DNA of 64,000 bases from Flavobacteria bacterium RIFCSPLOWO2_12_FULL_35_11 (GCA_001800975.1 MGWK01000053.1:40494-104493); one strand, 5' to 3'; positions 19,070 through 28,948 are shown, counted from the stretch's first letter. Notes: generated from the sequence alone by a model not told the origin. Numbers and translations are program-made.

Positions 19070-19750
19070 TTAAAAAATTAACTTATAGCCGTACCCGCGA
19101 ACATTAATAATTTGGATGGAAGGATCATCTTTTAGTTTTTTTCGAAGTTTGGTGATAAAAACGTCCATACTGCGGGCATTGAAGAAATCATCGTCTCCCC
19201 ACAATTTTTTAAGGATAAACGAACGTTCCAATACCTGATTTTTATGCTGAATTAAATGGTGCAACAATTCCGATTCCCGATGCGTCAATGTTTCTGATTG
19301 CCCATTTAAAATAAGCGTCTGATTTTTAAAGTTGAAAAGATAATCGCCTAATTTAATGATTTCGGTGCCGTTTTCGTAATCGCCTCTTTTTAAAAGCGCG
19401 TTGATGCGCACAATCAATTCTTCCATGCTGAAAGGTTTTCTTAAATAGTCGTTTCCTCCCAGATTAAAGCCTTGCACCACGTCTTCGGTTTGCGATTTTG
19501 CCGTTAAAAATATGATGGGAATATCTGGATTTTCCTGTCTGATTTCTTTGGCGAGCGTAAATCCGTCTTTTTTTGGCATCATCACATCCAACACCAGCAA
19601 CAACGGATTTTCGCGTTTGTAAGTGGCATAAGCCAACTCGCCGTCGGCGCAAAGAAGCACTTCAAAATTTCGGGTTTCTAAACTTTCCTTAATTATTTGT
19701 CCCAAAGAAGGTTCGTCTTCCGCCAGCAATATTTTTACGGGATTAGACAT
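19070..19750 (-). CDS. OmpR/PhoB-family response regulator
   Basis: The protein is 226 residues. The receiver domain shows the phospho-acceptor Asp55 in LLVLDVMMP and Lys105 in YLRKPF. The C-terminal winged helix ends SMDVFITKLRKKLKDDPSIQIINVRGYGYKL. The start at MSNPVKILLAEDE is chosen because it overlaps the kinase stop by 8 bases. The longer frame would run far into the kinase gene. It is the partner of the adjacent sensor kinase, resembling the RprY-type systems of Bacteroidota. A likely target is the divergent GLPGLI gene, whose upstream region has phased TTAAC repeats. Confidence 0.92.
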   Translation of the reverse strand: MSNPVKILLAEDEPSLGQIIKESLETRNFEVLLCADGELAYATYKRENPLLLVLDVMMPKKDGFTLAKEIRQENPDIPIIFLTAKSQTEDVVQGFNLGGNDYLRKPFSMEELIVRINALLKRGDYENGTEIIKLGDYLFNFKNQTLILNGQSETLTHRESELLHHLIQHKNQVLERSFILKKLWGDDDFFNARSMDVFITKLRKKLKDDPSIQIINVRGYGYKLIF

Positions 19751-21197
19751 TTGGCAAAATAATTTTAAACAAGGTAGCATTTTTTGCATCGTAAACAATG
19801 GAAATGCTGCCACCGTGTTTTTCAATAATATTTTTGGTGTAATACAAACCAATGCCAAAACCTTTTACATTGTGTGTATTACCTGTCGGAATTCTGTAAA
19901 ACTGCTCAAAAACCTTGTCTTTTTGGTTTCTGGGAATGCCGTTTCCGCTGTCTTTGATCACAATTTCAACAGTGTTTTTGATGGACGACATTTCAACGTC
20001 AATTGTTTTTCCGCCGTATTTCAGGGCATTGTCTATGATATTTCCGATGGCATTTCCGAAGTGGAATTTATCCAGGTTTAACACCGCGTCTCCAATATTA
20101 TTTTTAAAGTTGATTGTTTTTTCAGGTGCTGATATTTTATAATTCGCAATCACAAGGGCAATCAATTCAGCAACCACAATAGGTTGTTTGTTCAGAGCCA
20201 GTTGTTGGTGCGTTAAGGCAGCGGTTTCCAATATTTTTTCGACCATCACATTTAAATTGGCCACTTGTGAATTGGCGATGGAAATGTATTTTTCGGCCTT
20301 TACTTTATCGTCCAACGCATTGAAGTTTTTCATGGCTTCCAGCGCGGTAGAAATGGTGGCAATGGGCGTTTTAAATTCGTGCGTAATGTTGTTGATCAAG
20401 TCGTTTTTTACTTCAGCAAGCTGTTTTTGTTTATAAATAGTTTTTAGCAAATACACCAAACTTGCGATAATGCTGATTGACAAAATAAGCGAAAGTAAAA
20501 TGCTGATGAAAGAATTTTTCAGTAAAATGGCAGTTTCATTGGTAAACCGAAGCTCCAAATGGCTTCTGTGCGGCAAATAAGTGGATTTTGATACAACCGT
20601 TAAATGCTTTTCGGGAAAATTTTCAAGTTTGTAGTCGATGGTTTTTTTATCGAAATTGTCATCTGATCGCCACTGAAAATAGTCATATTTTAAGGCGTAA
20701 TCAATTCCAATATGCGTGCGTTTAAATTCTTCAGCCAAATAGGTGTCCAACTTTGCGAGGTCTAGCGTATCTCTTGAAATGGAAATAAAAACCTTTGAAA
20801 TTAAACTGTCTATATTTTTTGGAATGACGTCGTTTGGCGTAAAAAAAGCGTGATTTCTCTGGCTATTTATGAATAAGGGTTTCTGATTTTTTTGTTTTGC
20901 GATATTTTGTAGGGTACTGTCCACTTTTTTTCGCAAACCCCATTTCGAATTGGTGCTTACGACAATGGTGTCTGTAATGTCTTTTGAATTTGGAGAAGTG
21001 AAGGTAATAATCCCCGATTTAGTGATATTGGCAAAATAGGCTTCAACCGAATTGTCCAGACTTTGCTGTACATTGCTGATTAAATTTTGCTTGTTTAACT
21101 CGTATTCCCGGTAATTCCAATACACCTGAACCGCAATGGTGGTAAAAATGGTTACCCCAATAAAATAAACAACCCATTTGTAGTTTTTCTTATCCAT
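19743..21197 (-). CDS. Sensor histidine kinase
   Basis: The 484-residue membrane sensor has helices near residues 9-26 and 228-252 enclosing a periplasmic domain of about 200 residues. The H-box THEFKTP has His273. The N-box (NIIDNALKYG) is near 386-395, G1 DSGNGI at 416-421 and G2 GFGIGL at 446-451, all intact. The upstream gene of a kinase-regulator pair, it is divergent from the GLPGLI and outer-membrane barrel genes. The signal is unknown; an envelope-stress or metal signal would fit the neighbourhood (inference). Confidence 0.92.
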   Translation of the reverse strand: MDKKNYKWVVYFIGVTIFTTIAVQVYWNYREYELNKQNLISNVQQSLDNSVEAYFANITKSGIITFTSPNSKDITDTIVVSTNSKWGLRKKVDSTLQNIAKQKNQKPLFINSQRNHAFFTPNDVIPKNIDSLISKVFISISRDTLDLAKLDTYLAEEFKRTHIGIDYALKYDYFQWRSDDNFDKKTIDYKLENFPEKHLTVVSKSTYLPHRSHLELRFTNETAILLKNSFISILLSLILSISIIASLVYLLKTIYKQKQLAEVKNDLINNITHEFKTPIATISTALEAMKNFNALDDKVKAEKYISIANSQVANLNVMVEKILETAALTHQQLALNKQPIVVAELIALVIANYKISAPEKTINFKNNIGDAVLNLDKFHFGNAIGNIIDNALKYGGKTIDVEMSSIKNTVEIVIKDSGNGIPRNQKDKVFEQFYRIPTGNTHNVKGFGIGLYYTKNIIEKHGGSISIVYDAKNATLFKIILPNV

Positions 21198-21237
21198 AAG
21201 CCAAAGTTAAGCACATAAATTGGTTTATCCGAATCGC

Positions 21238-21281
21238 TTAACAATCGTTAACACTAATTAACGTGATGGTGGTTTTTTAAC
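21238..21281 (+). promoter_or_regulatory. Phased TTAAC direct repeats, candidate response-regulator operator
   Basis: TTAAC occurs at 21238, 21248, 21258 and 21277: exactly one helical turn apart for the first three and about two turns for the fourth. Direct repeats at this spacing are the usual OmpR/PhoB-family binding pattern. The array ends four bases before a -7 box at 21285-21292. It lies between the sensor kinase gene and the GLPGLI gene. Confidence 0.55.
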
Positions 21282-21284
21282 GCT

Positions 21285-21292
21285 TATATTTG
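21285..21292 (+). promoter_or_regulatory. -7 promoter box before the GLPGLI gene
   Basis: TATATTTG matches TAnnTTTG. No good TTG is present at the -33 position, consistent with a promoter that needs an activator bound to the adjacent TTAAC repeats. Confidence 0.5.
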
Positions 21293-21320
21293 TTCAGAAA
21301 TAATTTTTAAAATTAGTAAA

Positions 21321-22193
21321 ATGTTAAATGTACTTTTAAAAAGCATCGTGTTGGTTTTCTTATTAATTCAAACGGCTTTAAGCGCCCAGGATTTTCAAGG
21401 AAGCGCAGTTTATCAGACCAAAACAAAGGTTGAAATGGATTTGGCGGCTTCAGGAATTCCTGCAGACAGAATTAAACGTATCGAGGAAATGATGAAAAAC
21501 CAAATGGAAAAAACCTATATTTTGACATTTGACAAAACAGCTTCTATCTATAAAGAAGAAGTAAAATTAGATCAGGGAGCTGCCGGCGGTGGTCCGGGAA
21601 TGCGTTTTGCGATGATGGGCGGCGGCGCTTCAGGCAAATATTATAAAAATACCCAAACAAAAACTTCGGCAAAAGAAAATGAATTCAGCGGCAAAAATTT
21701 CCTCATTAAAGATGTCTTAAAAACCTACGAATGGAAAATGGAGCAGGAAACCAAAATGATTGGAAATAACCTGTGTTTTAAAGCAACCACCATTATTGAA
21801 ATGCCTGCGAATGCAGGAACTTTTTCCTTCGGAAGACAAAATAATGAGAAAAAAGAGGCAGAAAAAGAAGAAGAGCCAAAAATAGAATTGGTTCCCGTAA
21901 CCGCCTGGTACAGCATGGAAATTCCCGTAAACCACGGCCCTGGAGATTATTGGGGATTGCCGGGCTTAATTTTAGAAATTAATGCCGGAAATACACAAAT
22001 AATGTGCACAAAAATTGTGATGAATCCCAAAGAAAAAGCGGAAATCACAGAGCCTGATAAAGGAAAAGGGATGACCCAAAAAGAATATGATGAGATGTTG
22101 AAAGTGAAAATGAAAGAAATGCAGGAACGTTTTTCCAACGAGCGTCAAAAAAGTGGTGGTGCTGGAGGTATGCATATCAGAATTGGAGGGTAA
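21321..22193 (+). CDS. GLPGLI family protein
   Basis: The 290-residue exported protein has a signal peptide ending near TALSAQ, and the signature GLPGLI at residues 212-217 within YWGLPGLILEI. The region between carries Gly- and Met-rich stretches (GGGPGMRFAMMGGGASG) and charged repeats. The family is restricted largely to Bacteroidota and of unknown function. It is often paired with a TonB-receptor-like gene, as here, and next to a two-component system. Confidence 0.9.
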   Translation: MLNVLLKSIVLVFLLIQTALSAQDFQGSAVYQTKTKVEMDLAASGIPADRIKRIEEMMKNQMEKTYILTFDKTASIYKEEVKLDQGAAGGGPGMRFAMMGGGASGKYYKNTQTKTSAKENEFSGKNFLIKDVLKTYEWKMEQETKMIGNNLCFKATTIIEMPANAGTFSFGRQNNEKKEAEKEEEPKIELVPVTAWYSMEIPVNHGPGDYWGLPGLILEINAGNTQIMCTKIVMNPKEKAEITEPDKGKGMTQKEYDEMLKVKMKEMQERFSNERQKSGGAGGMHIRIGG

Positions 22194-22214
22194 ACTAAGT
22201 GACAATTTAAAAAA

Positions 22215-22319
22215 TCGTCATTGCAAAATAATAGCTGCCGATTGAAAGCGAAGCAGTACGACAGTGGTAATCTCTTCATTTAAAAAGATTGCCACTGTTT
22301 TTTAAAAGCCTCGCGAGGT
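22215..22319 (+). repeat. Degenerate dispersed repeat with hairpin terminator
   Basis: This segment begins CGTCATTGC, like the dispersed repeat units found inside 51506-51624. It contains a 13-bp stem, ACAGTGGTAATCT (22261-22273) with AGATTGCCACTGT (22286-22298), with one G-T pair. The stem is followed by a T-run, so it can terminate transcription after the GLPGLI gene. Confidence 0.55.
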
Positions 22320-22370
22320 CAATAAATAATTCAAAATCAAACTTTCAACATCAACCAGATCATTCTTTAA

Positions 22371-25037
22371 ATGAAAAAACTCACAATTTTCCTCATAACC
22401 ATCTTATTCCCTTTTATCCTATTCTCGCAGTCCGTAAAATTGGAAGGTATCGTTAAAGACAAAGCCGACAAGCCTTTGGAAATGGCAAATGTGATCGCTT
22501 TTAAAAAAGGCACCAACATCTTGCAGTCGTATTCCATTTCCGATTCAAAAGGAAATTACAAATTAATCTTGGTGCAAAATGAAGCCTATACATTAAAGGT
22601 GAGCTATTTGGGCTTCAATACCAAAATTATGGAGGTCACTGTTGGCAATTCAACAGCCGATATGACCCAAAACATTGTTTTGGAAGAATCCAATGAAGCC
22701 TTGAATGAAATATCCATCACCTATGAAATGCCCGTAAAAATTGTGGGCGACACCATTGTGTACAATGCCGATTCATTCACCTCGGGAAAGGAAAAAAAGC
22801 TGGAAGATGTGCTGAAAAAATTGCCGGGAATTGATATTGACGACAATGGCGAAGTGGAAGTGGAAGGCAAAAAAGTGCAGAAGGTTTTGGTGGAAGGAAA
22901 GGAATTTTTTGAAGGCGATTCAAAATTGGCGACCCAAAATATTCCCGCAAGCGCCATCGATAAGGTGCAGGTGCTTAAAAATTACAACGAAGTTTCGGGA
23001 ATGCGCGGCGTTACCAACAACGAAGATAACATTGTGATCAACATCAAACTAAAACAGGGAAAAAAACGATTTTGGTTTGGCGAAGTGAACGCCGGTGTTG
23101 GCGATAACGAAAAATACACGGCAAAACCAAAACTGTTTTATTACAGTCCGGAAAAAAGCATTAACCTGTTGGCCGATTTCAACAACATAGGCGAAGCGCC
23201 GTTTACTATGCGTGATTATTTCAGGTTTACGGGCGGTTTGCGCGACGGAATGAGCAGTAGCGGCACCAGTTTTAACGTTTCATCGGGCGGATTGGGTTTT
23301 TTGACCGCACAAAACAACCGGGCGCAGGAAATTACTTCAAAATTTGGCGCGTTGAATTTCAGTCTGGCGCCTAAAAAAACAATCGATTTTAATGGTTTTG
23401 CCCTGGTAAATAATTCGGAAACCGATATGTTCACGCAGTCAAATACCGTTTACAACAAATTAAATATCACCGAAACAAGCGAATCATCGGCTATGCAAGG
23501 CAGTAAATTGGGCATGTTAAAATTCAGCGCCACCTACAAACCAACCAATGAAGTACATATAGATTATGATATTTTCGGAAAATTGTCTGAACAAACCGAA
23601 TTGTTGGATGTCACTTCCACCCAAAGAAATACCGATGCCTATAAAGAAGATAAACCGGCAACCTTAAATCAAAATTTCAACCTGTATTACACCATCGACG
23701 ACAAAAATATTTTCGCCGCAGAATTACAGCACTTCTATGAAAAAGACAAACCATTATACAATTCTTTGGCAACCTCGCAGCCGTTTGAAATAATTCCTTC
23801 CAACAACGCCGAAGCCATTATTGACCTAATTCAAGATAAAAAAACAAGCACCAACAAACTGGATGCGAAGCTGGATTACTATTATTTATTAACGCCAAAA
23901 AGCAACATCAACATCACCTTGGGAAGTACTTTAAGCTCACAAAGTTTAACGTCGGGAATTTCCCAAAAATTGGCCGATGGTAGTGTGCTTAATTTTAATG
24001 ATGCGCTGTTGAATAATGAGGCGGATTATAATTTTACCGACTTGTTTTTGGCGCTGCATTACAAAGTGGTTTCAGGGAAATTCACTTTTAATCCTGGCGT
24101 AAGGTTGCATCAATACAGCACAAAAGACACCCAATTGGGTGCGGAAATTAAAGAGAACCAAACAAAATTATTGCCGGATGTATATGCGAGTTTGCAACTA
24201 AAATCGTCAGAAAGCCTGCGTTTCAATTACTCAATTTCCACCCAATTTTCCGACATCAATAAAATTTCGGAAGGCTATATATTGTCCAATTATAATTCTT
24301 TGACCCGCGGAAATAGGTTGTTGGAAAACGCGTTGTTCCACAGCTATTCCTTAAATTATTTTAGTTTCAGCATGTTTTCGTTTACCAATGTAAATGCGTC
24401 TGTGAACTACAATAAAAAGGTAAACGGCGTAAAAAACAGCACAGAATTGATTGGCGTGGACCGGATTTCCTACCCAATAAATTCAAATTTGGCCGACGAA
24501 ACATTTTTGGCAAATTTTAGGTATGGCAAAACATACAGCCGACTTAAAACAAATTTTAGCGCAAATTTCTCAAATTCAACCTTCAACAATACGGTTAATA
24601 ATGAGCAAATTAAGTCAAAATCGCTTTCCCACAGTTATCAGGCAAGCGTGGCCAGTAAATTTAAAAATGCGCCAAATTTTGAAGTGGGTTACCAAAAATC
24701 TTTTTCCGAATATTCAAATACGGGAAGCACCACCGACAGGCCTTTTGCGAATATGGAAATCGGATTTTTGAAAAATTTCATTTTAACGGCTGATTACAGT
24801 TACTACAACTATAAAAATGATGAAAATACGGTGAAAAATACCTATTCATTCTTAAACGCGAACCTGTATTATCAGCAAAAAGACAGCAAATGGGAATTTA
24901 AAATTTCGGCGACCAATTTAACAAACAACACGTCGATGAACACCGACAGTTACAATGAAATTGCCGACAGCAATACAACATCGCTGTACTATATTCAGCC
25001 AAGATTGTACCTATTTTCAGTGAAATATAATTTGTAG
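22371..25037 (+). CDS. Outer-membrane beta-barrel protein, TonB-dependent-receptor-like
   Basis: The 888-residue protein has a signal peptide (IILFPFILFSQ type), a CarboxypepD_reg-like domain at about residues 22-115, a plug-like domain at about 120-220 and a long beta-barrel. The plug segment includes VLKKLPGIDIDDNGEVEVEG, typical of the family. It ends LFSVKYNL, an outer-membrane C-terminus. Substrate unknown. It probably works with the upstream GLPGLI protein and under the nearby two-component system. Confidence 0.88.
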   Translation: MKKLTIFLITILFPFILFSQSVKLEGIVKDKADKPLEMANVIAFKKGTNILQSYSISDSKGNYKLILVQNEAYTLKVSYLGFNTKIMEVTVGNSTADMTQNIVLEESNEALNEISITYEMPVKIVGDTIVYNADSFTSGKEKKLEDVLKKLPGIDIDDNGEVEVEGKKVQKVLVEGKEFFEGDSKLATQNIPASAIDKVQVLKNYNEVSGMRGVTNNEDNIVINIKLKQGKKRFWFGEVNAGVGDNEKYTAKPKLFYYSPEKSINLLADFNNIGEAPFTMRDYFRFTGGLRDGMSSSGTSFNVSSGGLGFLTAQNNRAQEITSKFGALNFSLAPKKTIDFNGFALVNNSETDMFTQSNTVYNKLNITETSESSAMQGSKLGMLKFSATYKPTNEVHIDYDIFGKLSEQTELLDVTSTQRNTDAYKEDKPATLNQNFNLYYTIDDKNIFAAELQHFYEKDKPLYNSLATSQPFEIIPSNNAEAIIDLIQDKKTSTNKLDAKLDYYYLLTPKSNINITLGSTLSSQSLTSGISQKLADGSVLNFNDALLNNEADYNFTDLFLALHYKVVSGKFTFNPGVRLHQYSTKDTQLGAEIKENQTKLLPDVYASLQLKSSESLRFNYSISTQFSDINKISEGYILSNYNSLTRGNRLLENALFHSYSLNYFSFSMFSFTNVNASVNYNKKVNGVKNSTELIGVDRISYPINSNLADETFLANFRYGKTYSRLKTNFSANFSNSTFNNTVNNEQIKSKSLSHSYQASVASKFKNAPNFEVGYQKSFSEYSNTGSTTDRPFANMEIGFLKNFILTADYSYYNYKNDENTVKNTYSFLNANLYYQQKDSKWEFKISATNLTNNTSMNTDSYNEIADSNTTSLYYIQPRLYLFSVKYNL

Positions 25038-25138
25038 GGTGTTCCCGCTGAAAAAGCGGTCGGGCTATCACTACTCGCTTTTTTTAGTTGCGAAAGCAAC
25101 TAAAAAAGAGCTCAAACACGTCGTTCAATCCCTAACAC
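25037..25138 (+). repeat. REP-like dispersed element (family C)
   Basis: The element has family ends GGGTGTTCCCGC...CGGTCGGGCT and TTCAATCCCTAAC. Its centre is a hairpin in which TTTTTTTAGTTGC and GCAACTAAAAAA surround GAAA. It starts at the stop codon of the barrel gene. Related copies are at 35246, 37238, 42547, 51506 and 56149. Confidence 0.7.
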
Positions 25139-25203
25139 AAATTGAATTACAATTTAAAATTTACGATATATGATTTTTTGCCTTTAAACTTTAAACTTTC
25201 GAC

Positions 25204-25500
25204 TTAGATATTCAAAACGCCATTTTCACCGGCGGCAAAATCATTCCATAAATAATCGTCAGCCTCTTCATCGTTCACGTAATCTCCGTCAACAGCATAT
25301 CTAAATTCATAGGATTGGCCCTTTTGTAGATCTATAGTTCCTTTAAAAGTGCCGTTTTTTAATTTTTTTAAAGGGTCGGCTTTGGTGTTCCAACCATTAA
25401 AATCTCCAATTACAGAAACATTTCCAGCCTCTTTTGCAACAATGCTAAAGGTCACTTTGCAAATGGAATTATTTTTTAAGTACTGTTTTTTTATAGCCAT
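25204..25500 (-). CDS. CBM48/isoamylase early-set glycogen-binding domain protein
   Basis: The 98-residue protein consists of a single early-set (CBM48-like) domain. Visible family features are VSVIGDFNGWNTKADPLKK, with the carbohydrate-contacting Trp, and YEFRYAVDGDYVNDEEADDY. Stand-alone forms are common in Bacteroidota and related to AMPK-beta glycogen-binding domains. Probably cytoplasmic, as no signal peptide is seen. Its partner is unknown. Confidence 0.85.
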   Translation of the reverse strand: MAIKKQYLKNNSICKVTFSIVAKEAGNVSVIGDFNGWNTKADPLKKLKNGTFKGTIDLQKGQSYEFRYAVDGDYVNDEEADDYLWNDFAAGENGVLNI

Positions 25501-25745
25501 AATTCATAGTTTTTAGTTCATGCAAAAATAAAAAACAATTTTATTAAATCCTCAAAAACAAGGAATTGTAACGAAAATTTGTCTTTTTGTTAATATTGAA
25601 TTTATTAATTGGGCATTCGCGAAATTTTATTTTGTGTAAATTGAAAAAAAGGCAGGATAGAAAATTGGTTTAAAATTTTTATTTAAATTCAAGTAAAATC
25701 CTTAATTTAGGGGTTTTTCTGTATGATACCATAAAAAACAGTTCA

Positions 25746-27575
25746 ATGAAAATCTCCTTTAAATTTAAAATAATACTGGGTTACATCATTAACCTAATTG
25801 CGATATTGGCGTTGGGATTCATTTATTGGAATCACATTCTTCCTGAAAATCCGCAAATATGGGATTGGATTTCCCTGTCATTAATCGTACTTTCTTTGGG
25901 GATGTTAACGGTAGTTTATTTTGTCATCCAAAGCCAGCTCAAAGCAAAAAATGAAGCGGAAGTTGAATCGTTGGAGAGCCGTAAATTGTTGCAGTCTATC
26001 ATGGACAACACCACCAATGCCATTTCTGTCAAAAAAATAAATGGGGAATATTTGTTGATCAATCAGCAATATGAAACCATTTACAAATTAAAAGAGGAAA
26101 ATATAAAAGGCAAAACAGACCATGATTTCTTGCCAAAAGAAATTGCGGACAGATATCGAAATACAGATTTGGAAGCGGTAAAACTGGGCAAGGAAATCCA
26201 GGTTGAGGAAATTCTTGAGCAATCAGACGGGCTTCATACCTATCTGGCCGTTAAATTTCCTTTGTTTGATGCCGCGAATAGGGTTTTTGCTGTGGGAACC
26301 ATTGCCACCGATATCACCGAGAGAATTAATTCTCAGAAACTGCTGGTGGCCGGAAATACTTTTTTTAATTTGTCTAGGGATATGTTGATTATTTCATCAA
26401 ATAACACTTTTTTAAAGGTAAATCCCGCAACCACAAAAATATTGGGTTATACGGAGCAAGAACTGCTGGGGAAACCGTTTATGTCATTCGTTTATGCCAA
26501 AGATATAGATACCACCCTTCAAGAAGTGGCAAAACTGCAATCCGGAGCCATTACTGCGAATTTTGAGAACCGCTATGTTTGTAAAGACGGCTCTTTAAAA
26601 TGGCTGAGTTGGACAACTTATCCCGACCCTGAAACCGGACTTTTATATGCTGTTGCAAGAGATGTCACCGCAAAAAAAGAAGTGGAGGAATCCTTGAAGG
26701 CAGCCGATACTTTTTTTAATATGTCATTGGATATTTTGGTAGTCGCTTCAAAAAATACCTTTATAAAAATAAATCCTTCTTTAAGCAAGGTGTTGGGATA
26801 TAGCGATTTGGAGCTAAAAACGAAGCCTTTCACAAACTATATTTTTCCCGAAGATTTAGAAACTACTGAAAAAGCGATTGGCGGACTTGATAAAGGGGCT
26901 TCTTTGGTAAATTTTGAAAATCGATGGGTATGTAAGGATGGCGATATAAAATGGTTGTCTTGGACGGCAACTATTGATGCCACCACCGGAATTTTATATG
27001 CCATAGCACGCGATATCACCGACCAATTAAAATTGGAAGGAGAGGAACAGGCCGCTTTAAATGATTTATATGAAAATGAACAAAAATTAAACCTGATTCT
27101 TGAGAATATCAGTGATGGCGTTATTGTTGCAAATTCTGAAAAAAAGGTGATTTTGGCCAATTATATGGCGAATGCACTTTTTGGAACAGATGATGACACC
27201 AAGATTTCCACCAATTTTTCTGAGCATTTCGAATTGTATTTTCCCGACGGAAAAACAATATTTCCTATTCAAAAACTTCCCATGGAACGCGGCTTGGCAG
27301 GAGAATCGACCGATGATGTGGATGTGGTGATCTGGAATCCAAAATTGCAGCAAAGGAAAAGGGTTTTATTGAGCGGAAGGCCAATATTGGACAAACAAAA
27401 TCAGGTAATTGCGGTGGTTATTACCATTAAGGACATCACCAAATACCGAAATCTGGAAGAGGAATTGAAAAAAACAGAGCTTAAATATCGCAGCCTGATT
27501 GGTTTCAGAAAGGATGATGATTCTAAAGAAAGCGATGAAAAGAATGAAGATAAAGCAACAGATAAAAATCCATAA
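25746..27575 (+). CDS. Membrane PAS-repeat sensor protein without output domain
   Basis: The 609-residue protein has two N-terminal membrane helices (about 8-26 and 38-62), then four PAS domains at about 78-195, 200-315, 318-430 and 440-565. PAS2 and PAS3 are strongly similar (VCKDGSLKWLSWTTYPDPET and VCKDGDIKWLSWTATIDATT), indicating internal duplication. After PAS4 a short coiled coil (LEEELKKTELKYRSL) leads into an acidic Lys/Asp/Glu tail and a stop. No histidine kinase, GGDEF, EAL or phosphatase domain follows. It may signal through a separate partner, or may be a truncated kinase. Confidence 0.8.
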   Translation: MKISFKFKIILGYIINLIAILALGFIYWNHILPENPQIWDWISLSLIVLSLGMLTVVYFVIQSQLKAKNEAEVESLESRKLLQSIMDNTTNAISVKKINGEYLLINQQYETIYKLKEENIKGKTDHDFLPKEIADRYRNTDLEAVKLGKEIQVEEILEQSDGLHTYLAVKFPLFDAANRVFAVGTIATDITERINSQKLLVAGNTFFNLSRDMLIISSNNTFLKVNPATTKILGYTEQELLGKPFMSFVYAKDIDTTLQEVAKLQSGAITANFENRYVCKDGSLKWLSWTTYPDPETGLLYAVARDVTAKKEVEESLKAADTFFNMSLDILVVASKNTFIKINPSLSKVLGYSDLELKTKPFTNYIFPEDLETTEKAIGGLDKGASLVNFENRWVCKDGDIKWLSWTATIDATTGILYAIARDITDQLKLEGEEQAALNDLYENEQKLNLILENISDGVIVANSEKKVILANYMANALFGTDDDTKISTNFSEHFELYFPDGKTIFPIQKLPMERGLAGESTDDVDVVIWNPKLQQRKRVLLSGRPILDKQNQVIAVVITIKDITKYRNLEEELKKTELKYRSLIGFRKDDDSKESDEKNEDKATDKNP

Positions 27576-27710
27576 TATTCCAAAAAAATTTTAATAAGTT
27601 GACAAGGGGATTAATCCCCTTGGAAGCATTTTATAATATAATTTACATTAACTTTTAATAGCTAGATATTTAACCTTTCAACTTAAATTTACGGAAACAA
27701 AACCACCCAA

Positions 27711-28889
27711 ATGATTCTAATTGACCAACCATACATTTCCTCATTTTTGCTTAAAACCATTAAAGAAAACCATCTTGAAATAGTAGCAACCGAAGCGGCG
27801 AGAGCCATGATTTCTGACGATTCATTAAATTGGATTTCAGAAAAAAAAGCGGTGGAGTTTATTAATAATAATCCCACCTGTCCGCTTTACACCAACTCCG
27901 AAAACACCATTAGCTGGATTGAGAAAAACTTGGCTTCCACAAAATTGCCGGGTCAAATTCAGGTTTTCAAGAACAAAATAAAGTTTCGGGAATTGCTGAA
28001 GGCTATATTCCCAAATTACTTTTTCAAAGGAATCAAGTTTGAAGAATTGGCGCATTTATCTCTGTCAACTATAAAATTTCCGTTCATCATTAAACCTGCG
28101 GTTGGCTTTTTTAGTTTGGGCGTCCATAAAGTTGACAATTTCGAAGAATGGCCAGCCGTTTTAAACAAAATTACCAATGATATCGCTGAAATTAGGAGCT
28201 TTTACCCAAATGAAGTCGTGGATACCTCCAATTTTATTGTTGAGGAGTGCATTGAAGGCGAAGAATATGCGATGGACTGTTATTTCAATACTGAAGGCAA
28301 ACCAGTAATTCTCTCCATTTTGCACCATCGTTTTTCAACAGGAAAAGATGTAAACGACCGGGTGTATACCACTTCCGAAGAAATTATTGAAAAGCACCTG
28401 CCAACTATGCAGGAATTTCTGAACACACTTGGCGCGCTAACCAATTTGAATAATTTTCCTTTTCATGTGGAAGTAAGAATTGATAAAAACGGAACGATTA
28501 TTCCCATAGAAGTCAATCCCATGCGATTTGGCGGTTGGTGCACCACGGCCGATTTGTCTTACTTTGCCTTCGGATTTAATTCTTACCAATATTTTTTAAA
28601 CGGCACAAAACCAAACTGGAATGAACTGTTTAAATCGGGAAAAAATAAAAAATACAGCCTTATTTTGTTGGATAACAATTCGGGAATTCCCGAGAACAAA
28701 ATAGCGTCTTTCGATTATGATTTGCTGCTTTCCGATTTTGAAAATCCGCTGGAATTAAGGAAAGTGGATTTCAATGATTATCCGTTTTTTGGCATGGTTT
28801 TCGTCGAAACAAGCCTAGGAAACGAAAAAGAGCTCGACCAAATTTTAACTTCCGATTTGAAGAAATACATAAAAGTGAAAAATAATTAA
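27711..28889 (+). CDS. ATP-grasp domain protein
   Basis: The 392-residue protein has the ATP-grasp layout: the beta strand PFIIKPAVGFFSLGVHKV with the ATP-binding Lys near residue 127, the EECIEGEEYAMDCYF strand near 183, and the metal-binding EVNPMRFGG near 265. It therefore forms an acyl-phosphate intermediate and ligates a carboxylate to an amine or thiol. The substrate is unknown. It resembles carbamoyl-phosphate-synthase-like ATP-grasp ligases. It is transcribed alone and ends in a strong bidirectional terminator. Confidence 0.82.
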   Translation: MILIDQPYISSFLLKTIKENHLEIVATEAARAMISDDSLNWISEKKAVEFINNNPTCPLYTNSENTISWIEKNLASTKLPGQIQVFKNKIKFRELLKAIFPNYFFKGIKFEELAHLSLSTIKFPFIIKPAVGFFSLGVHKVDNFEEWPAVLNKITNDIAEIRSFYPNEVVDTSNFIVEECIEGEEYAMDCYFNTEGKPVILSILHHRFSTGKDVNDRVYTTSEEIIEKHLPTMQEFLNTLGALTNLNNFPFHVEVRIDKNGTIIPIEVNPMRFGGWCTTADLSYFAFGFNSYQYFLNGTKPNWNELFKSGKNKKYSLILLDNNSGIPENKIASFDYDLLLSDFENPLELRKVDFNDYPFFGMVFVETSLGNEKELDQILTSDLKKYIKVKNN

Positions 28890-28890
28890 A

Positions 28891-28919
28891 AAAAGCTCCT
28901 TGAAAAAGGAGCTTTTTTG
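28891..28919. terminator. Bidirectional terminator between converging genes
   Basis: AAAAGCTCCT (28891-28900) pairs with AGGAGCTTTT (28908-28917), with A-run and T-run on either side. Confidence 0.85.
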
Positions 28920-28948
28920 TTGAATTATATTGAATTTAATGAATCATT

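Noticed and set aside
19751..19858. N-terminal extension of the response regulator
   Set aside because: It runs into the kinase gene and the receiver domain starts at the later ATG.
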